Source of the DNA: Colius striatus
Taxonomy: Eukaryota; Chordata; Aves; Coliiformes; Coliidae
Assembly (NCBI RefSeq): GCF_028858725.1
Contig: NC_084760.1
Coordinates: 53,655,367 to 53,719,366, forward strand
Length of the DNA: 64,000 bases
Direction: 5' to 3'
Each line of letters opens with the position of its first letter. Within the stretch, counting starts at the first letter, position 1. The notes under the pieces were generated by a model that was not told the DNA's origin, made no database searches, and saw only the letters and a program-made list of their open reading frames with translations. Both the position numbers and the translations under genes were made by a program. This document shows positions 26,662 through 39,700 of this stretch, one piece after another.

Positions 26662-26769
26662 TTTTGAAGGGCGTAGGGGATAAAACCAGGCCCACTAGCA
26701 TTGAGCCTAAGGGTGGCAAGCCAGTGCCGGGGCTGAATCCTACAGGATCAGCTTCCTTCTTGAAATGCC

Positions 26770-28103
26770 TGTAGCCAATGCATGCAGCATGGGGAATAAA
26801 CAGGAGGAGCTGGAAGTCTGTATAGGGGCAAGGGGTTATGATCTGATGGCTATTACAGAGACATGATGGGACAGCTCACATGACTGGAATGTGGTCATGG
26901 ATGATTATGTCCTTTTTAGGAAAGACAGGCCAGCCATGTGAGGTGGTGGAGTGGTTCTTTATGTGAGATAGCAGCTGGAATGTACTGAATTCTGTCCAGG
27001 TGAGGGTTAGGGGCAAGTTGAGAGTTTGTGGGTTTGAATTAAGGGGCAGGCTAGCATGTGTGACACTGTTGTGGGTGTCTATTACAGGCTACCTGATCAG
27101 GATGGGGACACTAATGAGGCCTTTTACAGGCAGCTGGGAGCAGCCTCAAAATCACAGGCCCTGGTTCTCATGAGAGATTTCAACTACAGACATCTGCTGG
27201 AAGCCCTACATAGCTAGTCACTCACAGGCAAGGAGGCTCCTTCAGTGCATGGATGATAACTTCTTGATGCAAATGGTGCCAACTAGGAGAGGAGCTCTAC
27301 TGTATCTTATATTCACGAACAAGCAGGGTCTGGTTGAAGCAGTGAAGTTTGAGGGCAGCCTTGGCTGTAGCAACCATGAGATGGCAGAGTTCAGGATCTT
27401 GTACAGTAAGTACAAAATACCAATCAGGATCACAACCCTGGACTTTAGCAGGGTCAACTTTGGCCTTTTCAAGCAATTGCTAGGAGACATCCCATGGGAG
27501 AGGGTACTAGAAGGAAGGTAAAGGGGCCCAAGATAGTTGGTCTGTATTCAAGGATCACTTTTTCCAAGCATCCCAGTGGGTAGGAAATCAAGCAAGGGAG
27601 CCAGGAGACCTGCATGGTTAAACAGGGAACTGTTGGGCAAACACAAGTGGAAGAAGAGAGTCTATAGATCATGGAGGGGAGGGATGGCCACTTGGGACAA
27701 ATGTAAGATTATTGTCAGAGGATGTAGGGAGGCAACTAGGAAAGCTAAAGTCTCATTAGAGTTCTGTCTGGTAAGGGAGGTCAGAAACAACAAGGAGGAC
27801 TTCCTCAAACACACTGCAGATAAAACTAACACTAGAGGCAACGTAGGCCCACCATTGAATGAGGCAGATGCCCTGGTAACAGAGGATACAGAGAAGACAG
27901 TTCCTGAATGCCTTCTTTGCCTCTGTCTGTACTGCTGGAGACCATCCTCAAGGGCCCCAGAGGCAGTCAGGTTAAAAGAGGACTTTTGTTTGGTTGGTGA
28001 GGACTGGGTTAAGGATCAGTTGAGCAATTTAGATATACATAAATCCATGGGCCGTGATGGGATGCACCTGCAGGTAGAGAGAGCTGGCAGAAGTCATTGT
28101 TAA
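26770..28103 (+). pseudogene. CR1 ORF2 remnant: AP-endonuclease part and start of RT
   Basis: Conceptual translation gives the apurinic-endonuclease N-terminus with at least three in-frame stops, then LIFTNKQGLV, TTLDFSRVNFGLF, RRPAWLNRELL and the DIHKSMGRDGMHLQ block that precedes the CR1 reverse transcriptase. The RT palm is deleted just after this point. It is non-functional as read. Confidence 0.82.
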
Positions 28104-28926
28104 CCACTCTCCATGGCTTTGCTGCCATTCAGTGAAATTTCAACCAGTTTGAGTTGAGGCAAAGAGGAACCTCATGAGGTTCAACAAGGACAAGTGCACA
28201 GTCCGGCATCTGGAGATGAACAACCTCATGCACTAGTACAGGCTGGGGGGTCGAAGTGCTGGAGAGCAGCTCTGCAGAGAGAGACCCGGGAGTCCTGGTT
28301 GATAATAAACTAACCATGAGCCAGCAATGTGCCCTTGTGGCCAAGAAGGCCAATGGCATCCTGGGATGTATTAGAAGGGCTGTGGTTAGTAGGTGGAGAG
28401 AGGTTCTCCTCCCTCTCTACTCTGCCTTAAGACCACATCTGGAATATTGTGTCCAGTTCTGGGCCCCTCAGTTCAAGAAGGACAGAGAACTGCTGGAGAG
28501 ATCTCAGCTCAGGGCCACAAAGAAGATGGAGTGAAGTATCTCCCTTTCATTGTAAGGCTGAGGGAGCTGGGGCTCTTTAGCTTGGAGGAGACTGAGGGGT
28601 GATCTCAATGTTTCTAAATATGTAAAGGGCAGGTGTCAGGAGGATGGAGCCAGGCTGTTCTAAGTGATGTCCAATGATAGGACAAGGGGCAATAGGTACA
28701 AGCTGGAACATTAGAAGTTCCAAAGAAACATAAGGAAAAACATCTTCACTGTGAGGGTGATGGAGCACTTGAACAGGCTGCCCAGATGGGTTGTGGAGTC
28801 TCCTTCTCTGGAGACATTCAAAACCCACCTGGCCAGGTCCCTGTGTGACCTACTCTAGGTGGTCCTGCTCTGGCAGGGGATCTCTTGAGGTCCTGTCCAA
28901 CCCTGAAGTTTCTGTGATTCTGCGAG

Positions 28927-31900
28927 AAGCTAGTGTGCACATGGCTGAAGTTTGATGATCTTCTCATTACTGTTGCAGTACTTCAGCGAGCTGACTCTCT
29001 CATGGCCTTAACCTGCCAGTAAATAATATTTATTGTAACAAGAGTCACTGACCAAAGAAGAAACCGGGCCCCATCACCTGTCTGACATAAAGAGGACGAG
29101 TTGTCTGGATTAATGAGAGGGTGAGGGCCAGCAACATGCCATGGTGGAGCTGAGTTTTCAGAGGAGAAACATTCAGTTTTAAAACCCTGTGGGAGCTTTC
29201 AAGTGGCTGAACTGAATGAAGACTCAAGGGCCTGTGCTAAAGGCATGATGGCCACCAGGATGGCCAAGTGGGGTCCAAGTGTCAGACTGAAGACCCTGTC
29301 TCATAGCTAGGATTTGTTTGCATCGGGACAGAAGGTCTTCACCAGCCTGTACCAATCCCCTGAATGGCTGGCACACAGCTCTGGACATGCCTTAGGCACC
29401 GGCACTGCTTTTGGGCCACCTCAGAACACCAGCCTCAAATGAACCAACAGAAGACCAGCTCAAGTGCTTGTGCACCCAGGGAAGGTGGATCATGTGAAAA
29501 AGTTTGCACCACCACTCCAATCAGAGCTCCCTCCCTTTGTCCCTGTTGCTGGATTTCCCTCATAGTTGACCTTTTTAACCATTGTGAGATCAAAAATAGC
29601 AGGAACTCAGAAAACACGTCAGACCATTAAGCCCTGTTGTGCGACCTGTTTGCAGAAAGGCAGGCTGTCCTGCTCTTGCCAAAGGCCATGACAGCTAGGT
29701 GTTTCTTCCCTGTCCTTCCCAGCCCCAAGCACAGATGTAATGCTCCTGATCCCTGTGGTTAGTAAAACAAACTTCAAACTTTAAAAGAAGCCTGAAAATA
29801 ATTAGTGCTGCAAAATAATCTGGCACATTAATGAAAGTGGATATAACTACAAAGAGTGTAAAGAGTCCTTGCTCAAATTACTGCTTTAGTTTCAAATCTG
29901 TTAAACTGGTTTCTATGGGCATCATAAATGTCAGCCATGAAAAAAAGAATGGCAATTGATTTGTCATCAGAGAATCAATAGCAAAAAAAAAGCTTTAATC
30001 CATTCAAATGCAGTGATTAAAGATTTCTTTCCCCCCAATAATAAAACACTACAACTGATAAGTAGAAGAAGCCAGTGTCTCATCAGCAAAAGCATTCAGT
30101 CGCAGATGTAGACATTTTGAACTACTCTGCTGGTTCAGTATGGTAGTCCTGGGAACATATAAAATGGTAATTTGGCTTTACATCCTTCCTCTTCCTCCAT
30201 ATGCTATTTGCTAATATAGGAGAGATAAGGTTTATGTTTTCTGTGACTAAGGCAACAGGCTGTGCAGCCAGTGAGATGGATATTGCTGGTGCTGGAAAGG
30301 TTAAGTCAGTTTCTTGAGAGACCAGGAAAATCTGGCCTTTGGCCCATCCCACAGTGGAGCACCGCAACCAGAACTCATCATTTCCCTTTTGCCTTCTCCC
30401 AGGCAAATGCTTTTACAGGTACACAGACCAGTAAACTAGTTTCCTGGTCTATTTATACCCATGGGTTGCATTCTTCAGGGGAGCTGCCAAACCACTCACA
30501 AAGGAGACTCAAAGCATTAGCTGAACCTATCAGGTTCCTCACAAACTGAGCAGGCTTCAAAACACCATGACATGAAGCGTGCCTTTACCTCCATGAAACC
30601 TAGACCTGAGACACCAAGAAAAGCAGCAGCCACCCCTCAAAGAGGAAAAAGCTCACATGGAGGAAGGGAAATACGTCCGTACTAACATGTAATTAAACAG
30701 CGCGGTTGCCATCCATAGCACAGCTTTCCCATGCTACTTGGAAATTCTCCAAGTGTAACTCAACCCATTCATTTACAAAACAAATGATCCAGCATCCTTT
30801 AACACCTCCTGCACAACTGCTTAATTTACATAACGTACAGGATTCAGCTGTCTTAAGTTGTCTCCATTCAAGACGCTACTGTGTTATGTGCAGCGTTATC
30901 ACTGAAGGTGGCATTTTTATCCACATTTGGAGTTGTACTTTGTTTGTGGCATAATGGCAACAGAACATTTTCTACCACTACTATTGTTAGCAGTGCTTTC
31001 ATCATGAGACTCTGAAACCTAAGCCCGCCTTTGAGTGGCTCACAAAAGGTCACTCAGAAATCTTACGGAAAGTTGGCATCTGTGCAGCCCTTTACATACA
31101 TTTACATGGGGCACAGAATGCTTTTCATTGAGTTTGATCATCATTCATGTTTAGTCACAAAACTGGAGAAAAGCAAGCGATCTCTACCATACACAATGCA
31201 CTAGCTAATTAATGTGAATTTCCCAGTGTCTTTGACAAGAGGTAGTATCAACTTTTGTGCCCAGCACGATGCAGTATAAAGGGGGAGGAGAGAACCACTT
31301 CACATGCAAACCTCATCCAGCATTTGGTGCTCCAAATAGGTCCTGAGATTTTTCACAGGCAGCTGTCAGGAACCAACCTGTTTGTGGGTGATTCCACTTT
31401 CCTCAGCACTTGTGAAGACTCTTGTTGCACTGATTAAAATCCTTAACCTTTGACTTTCCTTGAATTGTACTAACCTGACATGGAGAGGAAATCGGTGTTG
31501 CTCGGTTTTGTTGGACTATATTGACCTACAGTATTTGATGCAGCAGAGATTTCTGACTGCCTTCACTACTGCACAGTCTGACCAATTACCCATTTGTGCT
31601 TTCTAACTGAAAAAAAACCCCAGTAATTAAAACCACATGGCCCTTCTGACCATCAGTTTTCTCCCTGGTACCAGACACAATGTTGCTTATTTCACCAGTC
31701 AACTTTATTTTTTGACCCCTGTGACTGGGTTTGGGGAAACCACATGTTCCAAAGCTCATCAACCTTTCAGCAACTTCAAAACAACTTATCCCAACACTTC
31801 TTCCTACTATTTTGTGACAACTCGGTCTCTTTTGAAAACCCTATCTGTGATCTCTTCAATCAGCATCTGAGATGGACAACAGAAGCACATGCCTAAAAAA

Positions 31901-32204
31901 AAAAAAGCAGCTGAGATTTTACCAGGAGCTCTGCTCTAAAATACTTTCATTACACAGATACAAGTTTTGCTACCAAGGCCTCATTTGTCGTTTATTTGGT
32001 TGTTGTGTTTTTTTCTTTTTTAAACTAGATTACTGCCAGGAAGGGAGCTTGGTCAGCAGGTGTTCAAGCAGGACTACAGACCACCAAAGAAAAGCTGGGA
32101 AGATCTTTCACGATTCCTTTCTTCTCTCCCGCCCTTGGTGACTCCAGCTTTGGTTGCTCCTGTCACATGCCAGGTACTGGACAAACGAGAACCATGAAGA
32201 AATC
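28927..32204. other. gene-poor DNA between long CR1 and the CEP85L 3' end
   Basis: No gene or repeat family was recognised. It lies immediately downstream of the probable CEP85L polyadenylation site. Confidence 0.55.
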
Positions 32205-32219
32205 ACTTTTGTAACAAAA

Positions 32220-32225
32220 TTTATT
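32220..32225 (-). terminator. candidate CEP85L polyadenylation signal (distal)
   Basis: The minus strand reads AATAAA here, with cleavage expected 10-30 nt further along (about 32195-32210) and a T/G-rich downstream stretch. It is one of two canonical hexamers about 80 bp apart. It is called only from the hexamer and its position after the CEP85L stop. Confidence 0.45.
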
Positions 32226-32299
32226 TTTGCTCTGTGGATACAAATCCCAAACATCAACAAATTCCAGTGGAAAAATACCAGTCATTAACAATGAAAACT

Positions 32300-32305
32300 T
32301 TTATT
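32300..32305 (-). terminator. candidate CEP85L polyadenylation signal (proximal of pair)
   Basis: The minus strand reads AATAAA inside an AT-rich run about 80 bp before the distal signal. The two could be alternative signals for the same long 3' UTR. Confidence 0.35.
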
Positions 32306-35300
32306 ATTATTTAATAAATAGAACTTTGGCATTCAAAATTCTAGCTGTAAACCCTACTTAAAAAAAAAATACAAAAAGAGGCAAGAACAACAAGCCTAAA
32401 GCTGAGCCAGCCAGTGGCTCCTTTACTTTTTACAATGAACACATTGTGATTAAGTCATGACAACTCTTATTTACATATGAGGTATTCTGAGCGGTTCAAA
32501 AATTGAACCCAATTTACAATACTACCAGTCTTCAGGGACTGATCCAGTACATATGTCAGCTGTGCTTTTAAAGATAGCTCCAGACACTCCTCCCCACTGA
32601 ACTAGTGATACGCTGTAATTCATATAAACAAAATTAACATGCTGTGATTTGAGTTTCCAAATCACGCTTCATATTCAAAAAAGCTGCAGACTACGACCAG
32701 CCCAACATTCAGAGTGTACATCCAGTACCTAGTTTAAGTACTTCTGTATCTTAGACATTACGCCAGAGTTCCTCCTACCAAAGCTTCCTGAACAACTATC
32801 AGCAGGTAGGAGAAAAACAAGGTGCAGTTGTCATTGTTCTAACAACTTAGCTAAAGCTAAGGGGAATATACACTTACCTCGGGCAAAAAAGGCACAAAGG
32901 TATGCAGCTGTGGAACTGATATTGCTAAGGAGCTACCAGAATAAGTCATCCCTTTAGATAACAACCATTGACTTGTTTGCAGTCTAAGAATGCAGATTAG
33001 TTTGGATGATCTTTTCCCCTCTCAGAGCTCAGCATATCAGTGACAAAAACCCAACGCAAAGCCCAGCTCCACCTGCATAACGCCACTGGTAAGGGTAAGG
33101 AAAACTGGAACAAACTACACCCAATATGGAGAGAGTGCAGCATGTTGCTGCTGCCTCTGCCAGGGCAACAGGTTGTGGGGGGAAGGGGTTTGCTTGCTTT
33201 CTTTCCTTGTGTTTTATCCTGCAAGAAAAACATTAAAAAAAAAAAGCCGTTTGCTAGAAAAGGTGGGCAGCGAGGGCATGAAGAAGGAAGAAATGAAACC
33301 TTTTGAAGTGAAAAGGACAAAATTTCAGCCCTTGTAATGACTTCATGGCCACCTGCAGCTTTGAATGCCGGAGCCTAAGTGGGTGGTTACAGCAAATCTC
33401 CACTCTTTCACACAACTACCACACTACAAAGCTGCACAGTTGAGGCTACCAACCTAAACCACATTTACACAACTGAGCTGCGTTAATTCTATATAGTAAA
33501 TACATAGCATCATCTATAGCTTGTCCAAAGACAGTTACTTTCCAAGTCTTTTTCAAAATACATTCTTAATACAGTAGTTACTGTAAGTATCCTCTAAAAG
33601 ATTGTATAAATGCCATCTGAAATGATACAAAAAATTCCTGTACAAAGTTGCTGACAACCAGAAAGGTACAGTTTCCATTCGTTAGCGTTGTTTTTCAGCC
33701 CTTGAGATTGTCCAATAGCTACAGCAAAAAGTTGTCATGACTAAATCTAAGCAATTCCAATGTTAGCATTCATTAAACAACTCTGTATTAAATATGCTGA
33801 GATCACACACACTATATTTTAACCAATTAAACAATCATGCATATCTGAGACAAAGCTTATTCCATTTAGAGGCATCCGTAAACTGATGCGTGTATAGTCA
33901 CAGCTACTACTACAACAGGCCAAATTTTAAGAAACCAAAGCAAACTTCTGGATCGCTATAGAGAGTCAACTGGTAGTCTGCATCTTTGGCTCATACATCC
34001 ATCATTTACCTCCCTACTTGACTTTGACCGAGGCAGATAAACTCAGGGGTTTTTAAAATCAAGTGCTTTCAAGTCAATATAAATATTACATATTCTGTAA
34101 TAAAAAACATTATCATGCAAGACTGCAGCGCTGGAAGAGAAGGACTACAAATAAAATTGAGGGACTTTTAACCAATACTTGAAGAGCATAAAAGCTCCTG
34201 AAGTGCTTTGCAAATATAACCCGTCCATCTCCACTCTGCAGTACAGTATCACCATATAATGGGGGGATGCTGGAGGCACACCAGCCAAATGACCAGCTTA
34301 ATAGTTCAAACTGAGTCAAAAAAATAATAAATCTCCTTCTCCTCTCCAATTGCTCTGTTAAGCTCCTTGTTACTTCCACCAAATTTAGAAAAGCATTTTG
34401 CTTCATAATTTCTTTATAGGTGCAATGTGTCCATCTAAGGAAATAAAAACGTGCAACCTGGGTGTTTCCTCACTCCTCAATACATCTGTCATCTGAAATG
34501 CTATCGCTGGGTTTTGATGAGACAGATGCCATAAACAACAGACTACTACTTCCCTGCAGGGTCAAAAGAACAAGCCAGGGCCCTGGTCACAAAAGACAAT
34601 ACTGTCAGAGGCACAGGAAACTGGGCAAGCCCACTTGTGCAAAGACCTTGTTTTCATTTCAGCACTACAATGAAAGTTCACCCTCAAACCTATAGAAAGG
34701 GCATGGAAATTAAAATGAAGTGGCCTCGGTTTTTCACCTTGAAGTAGAGACTCTGGGCAATTTCACTGGAGATTTTATCCAGACACCGTTTTAGTGCTCA
34801 CAGGAGCTGAACCAGTCAGATTAATCTATCTGAAAACACTATGTAGCAATAACATAAATAGCAACACTATTTTTCACAAATTACTCCATGGGTAGGTTCA
34901 GGAATAGAGAAAACTGTCAAATAAATAAGTTTATACAGCTACAAAAAATGAAACTCCTACATTATAAAAACATTATTAAAGATAACTGTTTAACAACAAA
35001 CAGAAAGCAAGACATCAAGTTAAAACTGGTAGCCAGTCCACGCTGCTATACCATTTTTCTCCTATTAAAATAATCAGAAAACTGAAGATACCAACACTTC
35101 CACCACAAAAATGTTGCCCTAGAATTTACTTGGTTTAACCACTAGGCCTTCTAAAAGATTTTTGCTGTTATCCATACTATGGGGCAGTTGACTGACTTGT
35201 ACCACACTCATTTGAACCTTTCTTTTAATACCTACCATATATGTAAGCGATGCTCAAATATTTTCTTAACAGTGTGGTCTGGGAGTGGTTTTGCTCTTTG

Positions 35301-36541
35301 CAAGTTTTTGTTTCCTTTGGTTAACTACTATTTCACACCATGCATAACTGTGCAGCTAGCTTGTTCCAAGAAATGTGAAGCGTTACCACGTCACCCATCC
35401 CACGGGAGTTCAACTGCATTGCCAAGTGACGCTCACTGAATAAGCTACGGAACATGATCCGTTTTTTTTAAAATAGAATTGCTTCCTACATAAACAGAGA
35501 AATCAAGAATTCCCAAACATTGTGGAAATTTTTACAGTCTTCAGATAACTGAGTATTTAATACTACTAAGTAGAAACATTCTGTTCTGAGCACTGATTTT
35601 TCCAAGTGCCAAACACACATTTTGCAGCTGCGGTAAAAAGCGGCTGAGTGGTTCAATCTCATCAGAGGCCTTCAGGGATGGAACACAGACCAGCTACATT
35701 TAAAAATAGAGATGATCTAAGGAGGAAAAAAAAAAAAAAGGAAAAAAGAGTATGGTGCAAACAATATAATATAGTCCCTTTTTTTTCCCCCCCCTCTCCT
35801 GACAGCCACATACTATGCTGCAGTTTCATGTCATCCAGCTTCTCTGGGTTTCTCAAAGGCTTAATAATATCGAGTGCTTAAAAGAATGATAGCGCTGTCT
35901 TTTATGGACTTTGTTTGCATAAAGGAGTTGAAACTTGGTTTTCTTCTGCTACTGGTTAAACAAGCTAGACATGACTATAATCAACACCTTTTCTATATCA
36001 ACTTTCAGGCAACCTGAAGAGCAACTACTACCTGTAGTGCTCTGAGATTGTTCCAGCCACAATTCCTAGAGTGAAGTGCAGTTGCAGAAGCCTCTGGTTT
36101 CACCACATGCAGCTATACGTCCTTCAACCCTTTGTTCTAGTATTTCAGAACACAAATAATGTCACACAAACCCCTAATGGAGGAAATGGCAGAGTAGCAG
36201 CAGCATGGCTGTTTTGATGCTCTGATCCCAGAAACTAGGAGAAGCAATAAAATAAACCCCAATGAAGGAAACAGAGTATCCAACTGGATCATTCTTCACA
36301 GCTTGTTCCTACATTCAGTAGTTTGGAGAAAAGATTTCTTTCTAGTGGTTTCTACCAGGCTGCCCAAATGAAGACTCTCCCCTCCCCACCAGACTCCCGA
36401 GATTGACTACGCACAGTCCTCAGAGAGATGCATGTGCGCTGCGATTTGCGGCCTTACAGTATGGCTCCTTATTAGAAATGCAAAGACCTGTCTGTGGCAC
36501 AGCAGCATTTAATAAGTCATTTGCTACCAGCTGAAATGTTG

Positions 36542-36705
36542 TCATTGAGTAATGCAATTCTCCCCCATGTCCTGAGCATAACGGTCTGACATTATCGTCC
36601 TCAATTCATCAATGTCCTTCCGTAACTGACAAACGTCCAAGAGCTTCTTTGAAAGGGTTTCTGTGCTGTGGTAATTTTCGTTCTCTTCAGATGAACAGCT
36701 CAGTG
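36542..36705 (-). CDS. CEP85L: CEP85L terminal coding exon with stop
   Basis: This exon completes the split serine and then encodes 53 residues, [17 protein letters not shown]... to ...DMGENCITQ, followed by TGA at 36544-36542. The acceptor is TTTTGTAG. The LSDVCQLRRDIDELR-like helix before the tail (here [15 protein letters not shown]) is typical of the family. The exon continues directly into the 3' UTR. Confidence 0.96.
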
Positions 36706-39700
36706 CTACAAAAAACAACAGCTAAGGTTAAAGCTCTAGGAACTGTGCTCTGGGAGTAAGTATTTCAACTCAGTAGTCCCCTTTGAGGGGCAGATCACTT
36801 AAATTTAATTGCATCAAGACAAATTATGCTTTAGTATGGTGAAAAGCCAACAAAATGTGGTGCCGTGTATGCACTCAACACAAAGATAAGCTTTTTGGTT
36901 TGCAATAAGATCTAGACTTGCTTAACAGCAGGGGAAAAAAAAAACGGGCAGAACAGTTGTTTCCTAGAGATTTTGGAGATTTCTATTAGCCACTCAGAAA
37001 AGAGGGACAGAAGGGTTTGGGAAACGAGGCCACATAAGACAATGAGACAGTACTACAGACATGTGGCCCTATTCATCCTGCTGGATGAATTCTGAGACTG
37101 ACATATGCTGCACTCCCTGGGACTTCAGGGGACTACAGTGCAGATGACTCTGTGCTGCATAGTAGCTCTTGCTGCACAGGACACTACACCTTCAACCTCA
37201 GCAATGAGGTTGATTAATTCTAGCTAACATTTAGAAAACAACAGAACATGATATTCAAGTAGAAGTAATTGTTTCTTAAGTTTGTCAAAAGAAAGACCTA
37301 ACACAAACTTGCTATGCTGAAGCTTTCTCTGACTGGCTTCAGGGTGTGCTTCTCATCTCTTGGTTAAGTTTAAAAGCTTGCGAAGTGACAAAGACTAGAT
37401 GTGCCATTAGAAGTATTGGAGACGAAGCTGCTTGTCTCAGATACTCCCAAACCACCAGACATAGACACATTCGAATAGCAGATGTATATTCTTACCCCTT
37501 GACTCCAAGGGCTTTAAGACAAAAACCACATGATTTAGCCATACCAGGCCTGATTACGCCTCACTGCCCTCATAAGGAGTTTATAGGGTAGCACAGGAAA
37601 GCATCCATTAACCATCAGGGTGGCTGCAATGTGTCTCGGGAGGAATGGACATCTGGCTACAGACCTTTCTTTTCTAGTAGGGTGAACATTGCCAATATTA
37701 GGTCCATAAAGAGTCAGCTACCTGTTCTCCCAACTCAGCAAACACCCGAGTAGTTGTGAGCATTCAGTGGCCCAGGTGTACTAACCCAAGCTCAGCTTTC
37801 CCACATTGTGCCAGGAGTGCGGCTCACAGACAACTGCTCCAGTTGCATGGCAAGGGGGACACTGGCCTGTCCAGTTGGCAAGTTCAAGCATCACTTAGCT
37901 AAACTTATATTCCTCCGTGTAAAAATCACTACTAAGCCTTAGAACAATGACATTACTTACATCTGATTCCCAGCAGTAAGGAAAGGTTAGGCTCCTTGCC
38001 CTGAGCTCTCTGGGTGAGTATACTGCACAGTGCTTTCAAGTCAAACAAGCAATGGGACATTTCCTTGAACAACTGGTCTGCTATGGGCATCTTCTCAGAT
38101 ACTGGCTGCCTGGACTGCTCCACCTGCCGCATCTGCTCCTTCAGGCAGGCATTCTCTTCCAGCAGTCTTTGGTTCTTTGTGAAAAGTAAATGGGGAAAAA
38201 GGGAAAAGTTAGTCTGCAGCATGTACTCTAGCAGAAAGTTTCCCATTTCAAACCACAATTAAAAAAAAATTAGTTTCCATACATATAATCAACATTTCTG
38301 ACTCCTCCAACAAACACCAGATAGACAATTTCTACATTTGTAGAATGGTAGGATTGGAAGGGACCTTTAGAGATCACCAAGTCCAATCCCTCTGAAGAAG
38401 CAGGTCAACCTAAATCAGGTTGCACAGGAACACGTCCAGGCGGATCTTGAAGACCTCCAAGGAAGGAGACTCCACAACCCCTCTGGGCAGCCTGTGCCAG
38501 GGCTCCCTTACCCTCACAGTAAAATAGTTTTTTTCTTATATTTAAGTGGAACTCTTTGTGTTCCAGGTTCATCCCATTACCCCTTGTCCTGTTGCTAGCT
38601 ACAACAGAAAAAAAGGGATGTCCCAACCTCCTGGCACCCACCATTTAGATATTTGTAAATATTTATAAGATCCCTGCTCAGTCTCCTCTTCTTCTCTAGA
38701 CATGGCTACCGCATTTCATGTTACAATCACTCAGTGGCCTTCACCCTTGAAGTTCTCACTTCCTGAGGCAGCAAACTATTTTATGTTTGCATGGCTGTCA
38801 GTGCAGTCAAATAAGTAATTAAGCGCATAAATCCCTGCCATGGGACTTTATAACCATTCTCCAAGGTTATTCCCAGATGGTGTGGTCAGGGGTTGGTTTA
38901 CTCAAGTTTTTACTTACTTCAGAGAGAGTTTTATTTAACTGCTCTATATTCCTTTCTTTTTCTTCAAGCTCGTTTGCCATCTTCTGAACTATCAGCTTTT
39001 CTTGCAAAAGCTTCTCTTGCATAGACTAAAGTGAATAAAAATATAGGTAATGATTTTAGATTTTCATACTCTATATTAGCACTGCGAAGAAGTGCAACCT
39101 CATTAAGTTTCTAAAATTTCAGTTATTATTTTTCTATTAACCCTTCATTTTTTATTTTCTAACATTCTCCACCGGCTTATATTCAGCTGGATCCCAAGAG
39201 CCCTCTGTACACCAACACAGCTACTGCAAGTATCAATGAAACCCTTTAAATAAGCAGTATCTGTTTAGAAACAAATAAACTATATGTAAGTAAATCCTTA
39301 CTCCAGTATGGAATATATGAAGTCTAAAATAACCAAGCAACATTGTTTGTTCAATTATTTCAATTTTACTTGAAATACACAACAGATTAATGACAATTAG
39401 GCTTCATTTGTGCAATTCCAACTTGCAAATGAAGGGGTTTTTTGTCCTCTACTTTCCCTAAAGACTATAGCAGAACTTCCTACAATCTTTCATAACACAG
39501 AATTCATCTCAATTTCTATACAGCTGAGAAGAAAGTCTTTGACCATTGATACTGAACAACCACCTCTAAAACCTTTCGCATATGAGAGAACAGTCTATAC
39601 AACTCTGCAGAAGAAACAACAAATGCAGGTAGAAAAAAATAACTTATATGTAGTGTATAGTGTCATCTTCAACAGGTACAATACGTTTCTATTTTCAGTA

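Larger units (their letters stand above)
26000..28926 (+). mobile_element. long, internally deleted CR1 LINE (ORF1 and ORF2 remains, 3' end)
   Basis: In order on the plus strand there is an ORF1 remnant (about 26140-26661), an ORF2 endonuclease region with in-frame stops (from about 26770, with NKQEELEV and a DLMAITET-W block), a long open ORF2 stretch (27249-27521 and 27537-28103, with RRPAWLNRELL and SMGRDGMHLQ), then an abrupt jump near 28105-28150 to the C-terminal RT end, and finally the CR1 3' UTR. Most of the reverse transcriptase core is therefore missing. The 3' end lies near 28926; the 5' boundary is uncertain. CR1 elements are the dominant LINEs of birds. Stops and frameshifts show that this copy is dead. 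Confidence 0.88.
32205..36541 (-). other. CEP85L: probable CEP85L 3' UTR (about 4.3 kb)
   Basis: From the stop codon down to about 32.2 kb the sequence is AT-rich, has no CR1 or LTR fragment, and no recognisable coding exon. The first canonical AATAAA hexamers I find on the minus strand after the stop are near 32300-32305 and 32220-32225, followed by a T/G-containing stretch. This fits one long terminal exon. The 3' end is an inference from hexamers and repeat absence; an earlier site using a variant hexamer such as ATTAAA is possible. Confidence 0.5.

Noticed and set aside
28129..28828. Several open frames on both strands
   Set aside because: They are the CR1 ORF2 end and 3' UTR read in various frames.
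1..32204. Exons of SLC35F1, the gene expected beyond the CEP85L 3' end in mammals
   Set aside because: No transporter-like exon was recognised; the gene probably lies further left.
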